Assembly (NCBI RefSeq): GCF_036378875.1 | Contig: NZ_DASUVO010000011.1 | Span: 12,535-76,534 of the forward strand | Length of the DNA stretch: 64,000 nt | From: Actinophytocola sp036378875 | GTDB taxonomy: Bacteria > Actinomycetota > Actinomycetes > Mycobacteriales > Pseudonocardiaceae | Direction: 5' to 3' | Shown here: in pieces, positions 42,510-50,189 of the stretch | Layout of the letters: every line of letters begins with the position of its first letter | How positions within the stretch are numbered: position 1 is the first letter of the stretch | Made by a program: the position numbers and the translations under genes | The notes under the pieces: model-generated | The model's database searches: none | What the model was told of the DNA's origin: nothing | What the model saw: the letters and a program-made list of their open reading frames with translations, nothing else

Positions 42510-43510
42510 CGATGCTGCGTGGTCGCGGCTACGCGGCGGTCAACTATCCGACCGGGATGAACCTCGGCGGCGACCCGTCACAGGCGCTCATCCACGCCAC
42601 CACCACCGGCACCTTCGTCATCTCACTGTCCTCCGTGGACCTCGGACAGGGACTGAAGACGGTGGTGGCCCAGTGCGCGGCCGAGACACTCGGCCTGCCG
42701 ATCGAGTACGTCCTCGTCGACACCGCCGACACCGACACCGGGCCGCACTGTATGGGCACGTTCGCGAGCCGGGGCACGCACCGCATCGGCAACGCCGTCG
42801 TCATGGCGGCCACCGAGGCCCGGGCGATCATGCTCGACGTCGCGGCCGAGGAGCTCGAGGTCGACGCGGCGGACCTGGAGACCGACGGTTCCAGCTATGT
42901 CAAGGTGAAGGGCGCGGAGCTCAAGAAGATCCACGTCACGGACCTCGCGATGGCCGCGCACTTCACGCACGGCCGCACGATCTCGGGTCGCGGCGTGTTC
43001 ATGAAGGACAAGAGCGAGGTCGTGCCGGAGACCGGCGAGATGGACCCCGACTCCTGCCACGCGCACGCGTGCACGGTCGCCGAGGTCGAGGTGGACGACG
43101 AGACCGGCGTGGTGAGCGTGCTCAGGATGTACAGCGTGTACGAGGTGGGCCGCGCCCTCAACCCGGCCATGGCGACACAGCAGGTGGAGGGCGGCGCGTG
43201 GATGGGCCTGTCACACGCGCTGTTCGAGGCGACCGAGCCGTACTACCCGGCCCGCGACCACGGTCCGGCCGACTTCAGCGAGTACCTGATGCCCGGCCCC
43301 GGTGACATCCCCGACCAGCACAGTGTCCTGTTGGAACGGCCGACCGACACGGGTCCGTTCGGCGCCAAGGGAATCGGCGAGATGACGGCCAACGCGCCGA
43401 TCCCCGCCATCGCGAACGCGATCCACGACGCGTGCGGCGTGCGCCTCACCCGGATGCCGTTCACCCCCGAGGCCGTGCTGCGTGGTCTCGACGCACTACG
43501 CTCGTCATGA
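42506..43510 (+). CDS. Molybdenum hydroxylase large subunit, C-terminal half (split gene)
   Basis: The second part of the Mo subunit, 334 residues, starting MTMLRGRGYAAVNYPTGMN, which is where the second Moco domain of one-piece enzymes continues. It has SSVDLGQGLKTVVAQ, the TFASRGTHRIGNAVV loop, and FGAKGIGEMTANAPIPA, in which the GIGE glutamate is the catalytic base of this family. ATG 42506 overlaps the stop of the N-terminal half, with GGAGGGAC before it. The two products must assemble to give one active site. It overlaps the MoxR gene start (ATGA). Confidence 0.93.
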   Translation: MTMLRGRGYAAVNYPTGMNLGGDPSQALIHATTTGTFVISLSSVDLGQGLKTVVAQCAAETLGLPIEYVLVDTADTDTGPHCMGTFASRGTHRIGNAVVMAATEARAIMLDVAAEELEVDAADLETDGSSYVKVKGAELKKIHVTDLAMAAHFTHGRTISGRGVFMKDKSEVVPETGEMDPDSCHAHACTVAEVEVDDETGVVSVLRMYSVYEVGRALNPAMATQQVEGGAWMGLSHALFEATEPYYPARDHGPADFSEYLMPGPGDIPDQHSVLLERPTDTGPFGAKGIGEMTANAPIPAIANAIHDACGVRLTRMPFTPEAVLRGLDALRSS

Positions 43511-44334
43511 ACGAAGCCGAGCTGGCGCAACGCATGCGTGCCGAACGGTACTTCGCCGACGACGGCCTGCTCACGGCCGTGTACCTGGCGCTGACGCTCG
43601 ACCGGCCACTGCTGCTGGAAGGCGAGCCGGGTGTCGGCAAGACCGAGCTGGCGGCGGTGCTCGCGCGTGTGCTCGGTCGTGAGCTGGTGCGGTTGCAGTG
43701 CTACGAAGGGCTCGACGCGGGGCAGGCGCTGTACGAGTGGGACTATCCGAAGCAGCTGCTGCACGTGCGCGCCGACGCGACGGACGTCTACCGCGAGGAC
43801 TTCCTGCTGGAGCGGCCGTTGTTGCGTGCGCTGCGCCGGCCGTCCGTGCTGCTGGTCGACGAGATCGACCGCGCCGACAGCGAGTTCGAGGCGTTCCTGT
43901 TGGAGTTCCTCGGCGACTTCCAGATCACCGTTCCCGAACTGGGCACCGTCCGGGCCGCCGTCCCACCGATCGTGGTGCTGACGTCCAACCGCACCCGCGA
44001 GCTGCACGACGCGGTGAAACGCCGGTGCCTGTACCACTGGATCCCGTTCCCCGACACCGACCGTGAGCGGGCGATTGTGCGCGCGCACGTGCCGCGGATC
44101 GCCGAGGACGCGGCGGAATCGCTGGTGCGTGCGGTGTCCGGCGCGCGGCGGCTCGACCTGCTGAAGCGGCCGGGCATCGCCGAGTCGGTGGAATGGGCAC
44201 GCGGCGCCACGGCACTCGCCGGCAACGGTGACCCGTGGCCGGTCGCGCTACGCCGCGCGCTCGGACTGCTGATCAAGGACGCGGAGGACATGACGGTCGT
44301 CCGGGACCACCTCGACGAACTGATCGCCCCATGA
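43507..44334 (+). CDS. MoxR-family AAA+ ATPase (CoxD-like)
   Basis: A cytoplasmic ATPase of 275 residues. Walker A is LEGEPGVGKTELA, Walker B is VLLVDEIDRADSEFEAFLLE, and sensor region VVLTSNRTRELHDA. The KRRCLYHWIPFPD segment is typical of MoxR. In carbon monoxide dehydrogenase operons, CoxD helps build the active Mo centre; here it follows the Mo subunits and is coupled to the VWA gene by an ATGA overlap. The inferred role is to act with the VWA protein as a chaperone for cofactor insertion or sulfuration. Confidence 0.94.
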   Translation: MNEAELAQRMRAERYFADDGLLTAVYLALTLDRPLLLEGEPGVGKTELAAVLARVLGRELVRLQCYEGLDAGQALYEWDYPKQLLHVRADATDVYREDFLLERPLLRALRRPSVLLVDEIDRADSEFEAFLLEFLGDFQITVPELGTVRAAVPPIVVLTSNRTRELHDAVKRRCLYHWIPFPDTDRERAIVRAHVPRIAEDAAESLVRAVSGARRLDLLKRPGIAESVEWARGATALAGNGDPWPVALRRALGLLIKDAEDMTVVRDHLDELIAP

Positions 44335-45413
44335 CCGCTATCGACCATCTACTCGGCTTCCTGCGTGGCCTGCGGGCGGCGGGGTTGCCGGTGCCGGTGG
44401 TCAAGCAGCGCGACTTCATGTGTGCGCTCACAAAGGTGCCGCCGCGGGATGTGGGGCACCTGCACAGGATCGCGGTCGCCACGCTCACCACGTCGGTGGC
44501 GGACCGGGAGGTCTTCGATCCGGTCTTCGCGCACTGGTTCACGGGACGCGGTCTGCCGGAACTGTCCGAGATGGACGAGCCGGGACAGACGGGGACCGGC
44601 GGCATGGGTGACGACACGCAGCCGGACGGCGCCGTACAGGAAGGCTCCGGACACCGGGCCAGTTGGTCCACAGTAGACAGAAACGCCGTCTTCGCCGCCA
44701 CGACAGCGGGACAGCGTCGGCTCCTGGTGCGCCTGCGCTCCGACCTGCCCGCGGCGATGCCGGTGATCCGGTCGCGGCGCCGGGTGCCGGCACGACGTGG
44801 TGACCGGCTCGATGTTCGTCGAGTGCACCGGGACGCCTGGCGGGCCGGCGGTGAGGTCGTCCGCTTCCGGTGGCGTCGGCGCCCGACGCGGCAACGGCCG
44901 GTGCTCGTGCTCATCGACGTGTCCGGCTCGATGAAACAGCACAGCCGCGACCACCTCCGGTTCGCACACGCCGTCGTCGCGTCGTGCGAGCGGGCGGAGG
45001 TGTTCACGTTCGGCACGCGGCTCACCCATGTCACTCCAGCGCTGCGCGCACGGGACGTCGACGCCGCGCTGTCAGCGCTCACGAACGTGGTCCGGGACGC
45101 GGACGGCGGCACCCGGATCGGGCCGTCGCTGCTGGAGTTCCTCGGCAACGCACGGCATCTGGGGATGGCACGTGGCGCGCTGGTGCTCGTGCTGTCCGAC
45201 GGGCTCGAACGCGGCGACTGCGTGCCGCTGGTGAAAGCCGTGCGGCGGCTGTCGTTGCTGGCGCACCGCCTGGTCTGGTGGTCGCCGCTGGCCTGCGATC
45301 CCGCCTACCGGCCGGTCACCCGCGGCATGGCGGCGGTCATCGCGCACGTTCACAAGCTGGCTGGTGTGCGGGATCTCGACACCGCGCAACAGCAGGTCGC
45401 TATGGGGATGTAG
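44331..45413 (+). CDS. VWA-domain protein (CoxE-like)
   Basis: A cytoplasmic protein of 360 residues. The C-terminal VWA domain begins with the metal-dependent adhesion motif VLIDVSGSMKQHS (D-x-S-x-S), then TFGTRLTHVTPAL and LVLVLSDGLERGD. The N-terminal part is a helical CoxE-like region (VVKQRDFMCALTKVPPRD). It pairs with the MoxR ATPase, as in cox operons. The operon has no recognisable coxF or coxG gene. It ends eight bases before the amidohydrolase. Confidence 0.92.
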   Translation: MTAIDHLLGFLRGLRAAGLPVPVVKQRDFMCALTKVPPRDVGHLHRIAVATLTTSVADREVFDPVFAHWFTGRGLPELSEMDEPGQTGTGGMGDDTQPDGAVQEGSGHRASWSTVDRNAVFAATTAGQRRLLVRLRSDLPAAMPVIRSRRRVPARRGDRLDVRRVHRDAWRAGGEVVRFRWRRRPTRQRPVLVLIDVSGSMKQHSRDHLRFAHAVVASCERAEVFTFGTRLTHVTPALRARDVDAALSALTNVVRDADGGTRIGPSLLEFLGNARHLGMARGALVLVLSDGLERGDCVPLVKAVRRLSLLAHRLVWWSPLACDPAYRPVTRGMAAVIAHVHKLAGVRDLDTAQQQVAMGM

Positions 45414-45421
45414 GAGGCATC

Positions 45422-46300
45422 GTGGACATTGTGGACGCGCACCACCACGTGTGGCGCGTCAAGGACATGCCGTGGCTGTCCGGCCCGATGGTCCCTCGGA
45501 TCTTCGGTCCGTACGAGCCGATCAAGCGGGACTACCTGATCGACGAGTACATCGCCGACGCCCGGTCCGGCGGGATCACCAGTTCGGTGTACGTGCAGGC
45601 GAACTGGCCACTGGACAAGGTGGTCAACGAGGTGCGGTGGCTCTCCGAGCTGCACGAGGAGACCGGCTGGCCGACGGCCGTCGTCGGCTCGGCCGACCTG
45701 TTCGACCCGGACGCCGTCGAGGTGATGAAGCAGCAGGCCCTGCTACCCGTCGTGCGGGGCACCCGGCTGCAGCTGCACTGGCACGAACGCTCGGAGTTCC
45801 GGTACGCGTCCGGGCCGAACCGCATGAAGGACCCGGTGTTCCGGCGGAACGTGGCCGCGCTCGAGGACCTCGGCTGGCTGTTCGAGCTGCAGGTGTTCCC
45901 CGGCCAGATGGCCGACGCGGCCGAGCTGGTGGCCGCGGTGCCCGACGTGCAGTTCGTGCTGGTGCACGCCGGCATGCTGACCGACCGCGAGCCGGCGACG
46001 GTCCGCCTGTGGCGCGACGGCATGGCGCGGCTCGCGTCGTACCCGAACGTGGTGGTGAAGCTGACCGGCCAGGGCACGTTCATGAGACACCTCGACCAGG
46101 ACTTCATCGCGTTCGTGGCCGCCGAGACCCTCGGCTGGTTCGGCGCCGACCGCGCCATGTTCGGCACCAACTTCCCGGTCGAGAAGCTGTGGACGGACAT
46201 CCCGTCACTGGTCGCGGCGTGGTGGACGGCCGTCCCGGAAACCGACCGACCCGCAGTGTTCGCCGGCACCGCCCGGCGCGTGTACGGACTACCCGAGTAG
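45422..46300 (+). CDS. Amidohydrolase-2 family (COG3618-like) hydrolase
   Basis: A TIM-barrel hydrolase of 292 residues. The metal motif is VDAHHHVWR at the N terminus, followed by VYVQANWPLDKVV, VRGTRLQLHWHE, LVHAGMLTD, and MFGTNFPVEKLW. In many family members the last motif has Asp (SDFP); here it is Asn, as in a subgroup I recall from lactonase-like proteins. Such enzymes open lactones or decarboxylate ring acids. Downstream of a ring-hydroxylating Mo enzyme this suggests a catabolic pathway for a heterocyclic or aromatic compound. GTG 45422 follows TAGGAGG. Confidence 0.9.
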   Translation: MDIVDAHHHVWRVKDMPWLSGPMVPRIFGPYEPIKRDYLIDEYIADARSGGITSSVYVQANWPLDKVVNEVRWLSELHEETGWPTAVVGSADLFDPDAVEVMKQQALLPVVRGTRLQLHWHERSEFRYASGPNRMKDPVFRRNVAALEDLGWLFELQVFPGQMADAAELVAAVPDVQFVLVHAGMLTDREPATVRLWRDGMARLASYPNVVVKLTGQGTFMRHLDQDFIAFVAAETLGWFGADRAMFGTNFPVEKLWTDIPSLVAAWWTAVPETDRPAVFAGTARRVYGLPE

Positions 46301-46310
46301 AGGAGAGCAC

Positions 46311-46583
46311 GTGGCCCTGTTCCTACTGACCTACGGCTACCACCAGACCGACGAGCGCGCGGCCCGCCGCGACGAGCACCTGGCGTACCTGAACAAGCTG
46401 AAGGAGGACGGTGCGTTGGTGGCCGCGGGCCCGTACGAGGACCTGACCGGCGGCGCGATCCTCCTGAACGCCGCCTCCCAGGAGGACGCCGCGTCCCTGG
46501 TCGACGGCGACCCGTACACACGGGCGAACGTCACCAAGGACCGGTACCTTCGCCAGTGGCGCGTCACGGTGGGCGAACTCTGA
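46311..46583 (+). CDS. YciI-family protein
   Basis: A small protein of 90 residues with the YciI ferredoxin-like fold: ALFLLTYGYHQTDE, RRDEHLAYLNKLKEDG, VAAGPYEDLTGGAIL and DPYTRANVTKDRYLRQW. The His of DEHLAYL and the following Asp are the putative catalytic pair. YciI proteins resemble muconolactone isomerases and dehydratases. It ends the operon, ten bases after the amidohydrolase. A strong hairpin follows. It may isomerise or dehydrate the hydrolase product. Confidence 0.9.
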   Translation: MALFLLTYGYHQTDERAARRDEHLAYLNKLKEDGALVAAGPYEDLTGGAILLNAASQEDAASLVDGDPYTRANVTKDRYLRQWRVTVGEL

Positions 46584-46600
46584 CAGGAACCGGTGGTGGC

Positions 46601-46653
46601 GCGACGAAGGGAGCCTTCCTCACCCCCAGAGTGAGGAAGGCTCCCTTCGTCGC
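46601..46653. terminator. 23-bp perfect hairpin, bidirectional terminator
   Basis: Arms 46601-46623 and 46631-46653 are perfect reverse complements over 23 bases, starting GCGACGAAGGGAGC, with loop CCCCAGA. It lies between the convergent YciI and DHA2 exporter genes. A related element lies at 49571-49616. Confidence 0.85.
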
Positions 46654-46665
46654 AGGTGGCCGGCG

Positions 46666-48174
46666 CTACTCGGCCATCGCAAGCTCGCGCACCTCCGCTG
46701 CCACGGGTGCGGAGCGGCGGGCACGCAGCGCGACCATCCCGGCCACCGCGAACACGATCACGACGGCCCCGGCGATGGCGGCCACCAGGTGGAGTCCGCT
46801 GGTGAACGCGTCCCGGGCGGCGGTGAGCAGTGCCGGGTCGGCGCTGTTCGCCGCGCTCGCGAGGCTCTCGCGGGCCTCGGCGGGTGCCCCGGCGGGCAGC
46901 TGGGCGCGGTAGACGGCCGTACCGACGCTGCCGAACAGCGCGATGCCCATCGCCATGCCGAACTCGGCGGTGGTCTCCGACATCGCGGACGCCGCGCCCG
47001 CCCGGTTGGCCGGGACCGAACCGATGACCATCTCGGTGCCCAGCACGCCCTGCGGCCCCATGCCGAACGCGGCGATCGACATGCCGACCACGGTCACCAC
47101 GACACCGTTACCGGTGCTGACCTGCGTGAACAGCAGGATGCCGACCGCGGCGACCAGCATGCCGAACCCGAGCACGAACTCCGGCCGCGCACGCTGGGCC
47201 AGTCGGGGCGCGATGAGCGACCCCGCGACGACGAAACCTGCCTGCGGGACGAGCGCCAGCCCGGCCTGTGCCGCGGTCAGCCCCTCGACCAGCTGCAGGT
47301 ACTGGCTGACCAGCATGAACACGCCGCCCATGGTGAGCGCGCCGACCAGCATGATGCACAGCGCCGCGGTGAAGGTGCGGTTGCGGAACAGGGCCAGGTC
47401 CAGCATCGGCGTGGTCAGTCGCCGCTGCCGCTGTGCGAACACCGCGCCCGCGCCGAGGCCGGCCAGCAGCACCACGGCCGTCGTCGTGTCGGGGCCGTTC
47501 TTCGCGAACTCCTTCAGCGCGAACACGATCGGCAGGATCGTGACGAGCGACAGCCCGACGCTGACCAGGTCCAAGCGGCCCGCGTGCTCGTCGCGGTACT
47601 CCGGCAGCAGTGCGGGCGCGGTGACCAGCAGCAACACCATGACCGGCACGGCAAGCAGGAACACGGCGCCCCACCAGGCCACGCTCAGCAGCAGCCCGCC
47701 GACGACCGGCCCGATCACCATGCCGCCCATGAAGCAGCTCATCCACACGGCGATCGCGGTGCCCCGCTGGCGCGGGTCACGGAACATGTTGCTGATCAGC
47801 GCCAGCGTGGACGGCATGAGCGTGGCCCCCGCGACACCGAGCAGGGCCCGCGCCGCGATCAGCATCTCCGGGCTCGTCGCGAACGCCGCCGCCACCGATG
47901 CCAGCCCGAACGCGGCGCCACCCACCATCAGGAGCTTCCGTCGACCGATCCGGTCACCGAGCGTGCCCATCGTGACCAGGAACCCGGCCACCATGAACCC
48001 GTAGATGTCGATGATCCAGAGCAGCTCCGTGCTGCTCGGCCGCAGGTCAGCGGCGAGGTGCGGCACCGCGAGGTGCAGCACGCTCATGTCCAGCGCGAGC
48101 AGCAGCGTCGGAAACGCGAGTACGGCGAGCCCCATCCACTCGCGCCGCCCGGCCCGTGGCTGTGTGTCCGTCAT
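46666..48174 (-). CDS. DHA2-family MFS drug/metabolite exporter (14 TM)
   Basis: A proton-driven exporter of 502 residues with about 14 spans. Motif A is GTLGDRIGRRKLL, motif B-like RALLGVAGATLMPSTLALI, and the motif C region GGMVIGPVVGGLLL. It resembles EmrB/QacA-type proteins. A strong site, AGGAGGGG, precedes the ATG at 48174. It is divergent from the riboswitch-controlled ureohydrolase, so the promoters are close. Some riboswitch-linked guanidine exporters are small SMR proteins; DHA2 exporters are not the usual type. No regulator sits next to it. Confidence 0.93.
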   Translation of the reverse strand: MTDTQPRAGRREWMGLAVLAFPTLLLALDMSVLHLAVPHLAADLRPSSTELLWIIDIYGFMVAGFLVTMGTLGDRIGRRKLLMVGGAAFGLASVAAAFATSPEMLIAARALLGVAGATLMPSTLALISNMFRDPRQRGTAIAVWMSCFMGGMVIGPVVGGLLLSVAWWGAVFLLAVPVMVLLLVTAPALLPEYRDEHAGRLDLVSVGLSLVTILPIVFALKEFAKNGPDTTTAVVLLAGLGAGAVFAQRQRRLTTPMLDLALFRNRTFTAALCIMLVGALTMGGVFMLVSQYLQLVEGLTAAQAGLALVPQAGFVVAGSLIAPRLAQRARPEFVLGFGMLVAAVGILLFTQVSTGNGVVVTVVGMSIAAFGMGPQGVLGTEMVIGSVPANRAGAASAMSETTAEFGMAMGIALFGSVGTAVYRAQLPAGAPAEARESLASAANSADPALLTAARDAFTSGLHLVAAIAGAVVIVFAVAGMVALRARRSAPVAAEVRELAMAE

Positions 48175-48258
48175 GACCCCTCCTGGTACTGGTTCGTCAC
48201 CACCACGTCGAAGCGGGAGAGCGGATTTCGACATCGCCTCGAAGAAAATTTCTGCCGC

Positions 48259-48264
48259 TACACT
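48259..48264 (+). promoter_or_regulatory. Candidate -10 element for the riboswitch RNA
   Basis: TACACT lies about 30 bases before the conserved riboswitch core. A -35 element is weak (near 48236). The spacing would place the transcript start just upstream of the aptamer. Confidence 0.35.
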
Positions 48265-48291
48265 GATGCCCGACTCACCGTCCAGGTGGGG

Positions 48292-48396
48292 CGCACCTAG
48301 GGTTCCGTCGGCCGCGGACACGCGGGCGGGTCTGGTCCGAGAGGTGCAGGCGTCCGGCAGCGGGCGTTCCACGGCGGGAGAAAAGCCCGGGAGACA
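48292..48396 (+). promoter_or_regulatory. Guanidine-I (ykkC subtype 1) riboswitch
   Basis: The conserved blocks of the guanidine-I aptamer occur in order and spacing: CTAGGGTTCCG (48297-48307), GTCTGGTCCGAGAG (48330-48343), and ACGGCGGGA then AAAAGCCCGGGAGA (48371-48394). GC-rich stems connect them. Guanidine binding by this RNA class turns on detoxification or breakdown genes. Downstream lies a CAGCCG-TCGTT-CGGCTG hairpin (48395-48411), then the ribosome-site region of the ureohydrolase. PRPP, ppGpp and dADP subtypes share most of this core, so subtype 1 is inferred partly from the gene it controls. Confidence 0.9.
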
Positions 48397-48423
48397 GCCG
48401 TCGTTCGGCTGCTCCGCAGTCGA

Positions 48424-48437
48424 ACCTCACCGGAGGT
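48424..48437 (+). promoter_or_regulatory. Small hairpin that covers the ribosome site of the ureohydrolase
   Basis: ACCTC (48424-48428) pairs with GAGGT (48433-48437) and hides GGAGG, the Shine-Dalgarno site eight bases before the TTG start at 48445. This could be the riboswitch's translational on/off element. Confidence 0.5.
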
Positions 48438-48444
48438 CTCGATT

Positions 48445-49563
48445 TTGGGCCACATCCACGACAACTACGGACCGGAAGCCCGCCGCGCGGTCGAGCGTGA
48501 GGCCGAACTCCCCACCTCGGCATGGGAACGTGAGGTGGCGCGCGGCCTCGAGTTCGGTCTACCCGGCGCCGACTCGATCGTCGACAAGCGGATCCCGACC
48601 TTCTCCCGCGGCGAGCTGCCGCACTTCGCCGGCATCAACACGTTCCTGAAGGCGCCGTACGTCGAGAACGTGCGCGACTGCGGCGAGTACGACGTCGCCG
48701 TGCTGGGTGTGCCGTTCGACGGCGGCACCACGTACCGCTCGGGCACCCGCTTCGGGCCGCAGGGCATCAGGAAGATCTCCGCGCTCTACGGGCCGTACAG
48801 CTTCGAGCTGGGCGTCGACCTCCGCGAGTCGATCACCATCTGCGACCTCGGCGACGTGTTCACGATCCCGGGCAACATCGAGAAGACCTTCGACCAGGTC
48901 ACCAAGGCCGTCGGGCACGTCTACGCGTCGGGTGCCTTCCCGGTGGTGCTCGGCGGCGACCACTCCATCGGCTACCCGACCACCCGCGCGGTCGCCCAGC
49001 ACCTGAACGGCGGCAACCTCGGCATCATCCACTTCGACCGGCACGTGGACACGCAGGAGACCGACCTCGACGAGCGGATGCACACCACGCCCTGGTTCCA
49101 CGCCACGGACATTCCCAACGTGCCGCCGAAGAACCTCGTGCAGATCGGCATCGGCGGCTGGCAGGCACCGCGGCCCGGCGTGAAGGTCGGCCGTGAGCGC
49201 GGCACCACGATCATGACGGTCACCGACTGCGTCGAGATGGGCATCGAGGCCGCCGCCCAGCGAGCGCTCGACGTGGCATGGGACGGCGCGGACGCGGTGT
49301 GGCTGTCGTTCGACGTCGACTGCCTCGACGCCGCCTTCGTGCCCGGCACCGGCTGGCCGGAACCAGGCGGTTTCCTGCCCCGCGAGGTGCTGAAGTTCAT
49401 CCAGCTCATCGCCGACGCCGCGCCGCTTGCCGGCATCGAGGTCGTGGAGTGCTCGCCGCCCTACGACAACGCGGAGATCACGGCACTCATCGCGACCCGC
49501 GTCATCTGCGACACGCTCGGCTGCCTCGTGCGTGCCGGCCACCTCCCGAAGAGCGGTTCCTGA
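48445..49563 (+). CDS. gdmH: Ureohydrolase, probable Ni-dependent guanidine hydrolase (GdmH-like)
   Basis: A cytoplasmic ureohydrolase-fold enzyme of 372 residues, long for an agmatinase (about 310) but normal for GdmH because of the N-terminal extension (GPEARRAVEREAELP). Metal ligands: His 173 in LGGDHSIG, Asp 198, His 200 and Asp 202 in HFDRHVDTQ, and Asp 290/292 in SFDVDCLD. In agmatinases the motif is DAHxD; here Arg replaces Ala (FDRHVDT), and the loop reads GTGWPEPGG instead of GT-x-PE-GG. I recall both from the guanidine hydrolase of Synechocystis. A guanidine-I riboswitch lies upstream. TTG 48445 follows CGGAGG. Expected reaction: guanidine plus water to urea and ammonia. Agmatinase is the main alternative. 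Confidence 0.85.
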   Translation: MGHIHDNYGPEARRAVEREAELPTSAWEREVARGLEFGLPGADSIVDKRIPTFSRGELPHFAGINTFLKAPYVENVRDCGEYDVAVLGVPFDGGTTYRSGTRFGPQGIRKISALYGPYSFELGVDLRESITICDLGDVFTIPGNIEKTFDQVTKAVGHVYASGAFPVVLGGDHSIGYPTTRAVAQHLNGGNLGIIHFDRHVDTQETDLDERMHTTPWFHATDIPNVPPKNLVQIGIGGWQAPRPGVKVGRERGTTIMTVTDCVEMGIEAAAQRALDVAWDGADAVWLSFDVDCLDAAFVPGTGWPEPGGFLPREVLKFIQLIADAAPLAGIEVVECSPPYDNAEITALIATRVICDTLGCLVRAGHLPKSGS

Positions 49564-49570
49564 CCGTAGC

Positions 49571-49616
49571 GGCCCTGCGACGAAGGGAGCATCACTGCGT
49601 CCTTCATCGCAGGGCC
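49571..49616. terminator. Hairpin related to the 46.6-kb element
   Basis: GGCCCTGCGACGAAGG (49571-49586) pairs with CCTTCATCGCAGGGCC (49601-49616) with one mismatch. Its GCGACGAAGGGAGC is identical to the start of the 46601 hairpin. It lies between the ureohydrolase and the convergent HEAT-repeat gene. Confidence 0.75.
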
Positions 49617-49649
49617 GGAGCCTGCTCGTCCGGGGTGACGGAGGGCTGA

Positions 49650-50147
49650 TCAGGTCCACTCCCGCAGCGTCCGGGTGGCGGCGGTGCCCAGTTCCGGGTC
49701 ATCGGCGAGCTGCCGCAGCAGCGTGATGGTGTGCTCGCCGCGACCGGCCTCCATGACCGAGCTGAGCGCGTTGTGCCGCACGTTGACGTCGTCCTCGTCG
49801 GGGGCGAGTGCCGTGGTCAGCGCGTCGAGCACGATCGGGTCGTCGGCGTAGGGGCCCAGCGCCATCGCGGCGTACTGACGGACCAGGTCGTCCTCGTCCC
49901 GCAGGGCCGCCGCGATGACGTGTCCCACCCGGACCCGGTCGGCGGGCTGCTCCGGCGGCCACAGCCGCAGGATCTTGACGCACTCGATGCGGGACAGGTC
50001 GTACGCGCCCGCGTCCGCGATGATCGAGACGAGCAGGTCCAGCACCCGCGGGTCCGCGACGTGGTCCTCGAGTTCGACGATGAGGTCCACCTGCGCGTCC
50101 TCGTCCTCGGTCCGGCACCGCTCGACGAGCTCAGCCACCTGGTCCAC
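49650..50147 (-). CDS. HEAT-repeat protein
   Basis: A protein of 165 residues made of alpha-alpha repeats: VADPRVLDLLVSIIADAGAY, RVGHVIAAALRDEDDLVRQY, AAMALGPYADDPIVLDALT and DVNVRHNALSSVMEAG. Each repeat has the HEAT pattern with Asp and Arg/Val positions. Such scaffolds bind other proteins or DNA; no enzyme motif is seen. GTG 50147 follows CCGGAGGA. It is divergent from the ABATE/CGNR-type regulator; the two starts are 42 bases apart. Confidence 0.85.
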   Translation of the reverse strand: MDQVAELVERCRTEDEDAQVDLIVELEDHVADPRVLDLLVSIIADAGAYDLSRIECVKILRLWPPEQPADRVRVGHVIAAALRDEDDLVRQYAAMALGPYADDPIVLDALTTALAPDEDDVNVRHNALSSVMEAGRGEHTITLLRQLADDPELGTAATRTLREWT

Positions 50148-50161
50148 GGGTCCTCCGGTAT

Positions 50162-50169
50162 GTAACGGG
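50162..50169 (+). promoter_or_regulatory. GTAACGGG box upstream of the ABATE/CGNR gene
   Basis: GTAACGGGT also occurs at 50846-50854, and its inverse (CCCGTTAC) at 50887-50894, before the EamA gene. TATCCT at 50178-50183 could be a -10 element only seven bases before the GTG, giving a leaderless transcript. The shared box suggests one regulator controls both genes. Confidence 0.45.
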
Positions 50170-50189
50170 TTGGCACGTATCCTAGCAAG

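Noticed and set aside
42480..42520. Frameshift in a single Mo-subunit gene
   Set aside because: The second half has its own ribosome site and ATG at a domain border, and the overlap is the same ATGA type as the other gene junctions in the operon.
48445..49563. Agmatinase or arginase as product name
   Set aside because: The metal loop FDRHVD, the GTGWPEPGG loop, the length and the guanidine-I riboswitch fit guanidine hydrolase better. Agmatinase stays as an alternative.
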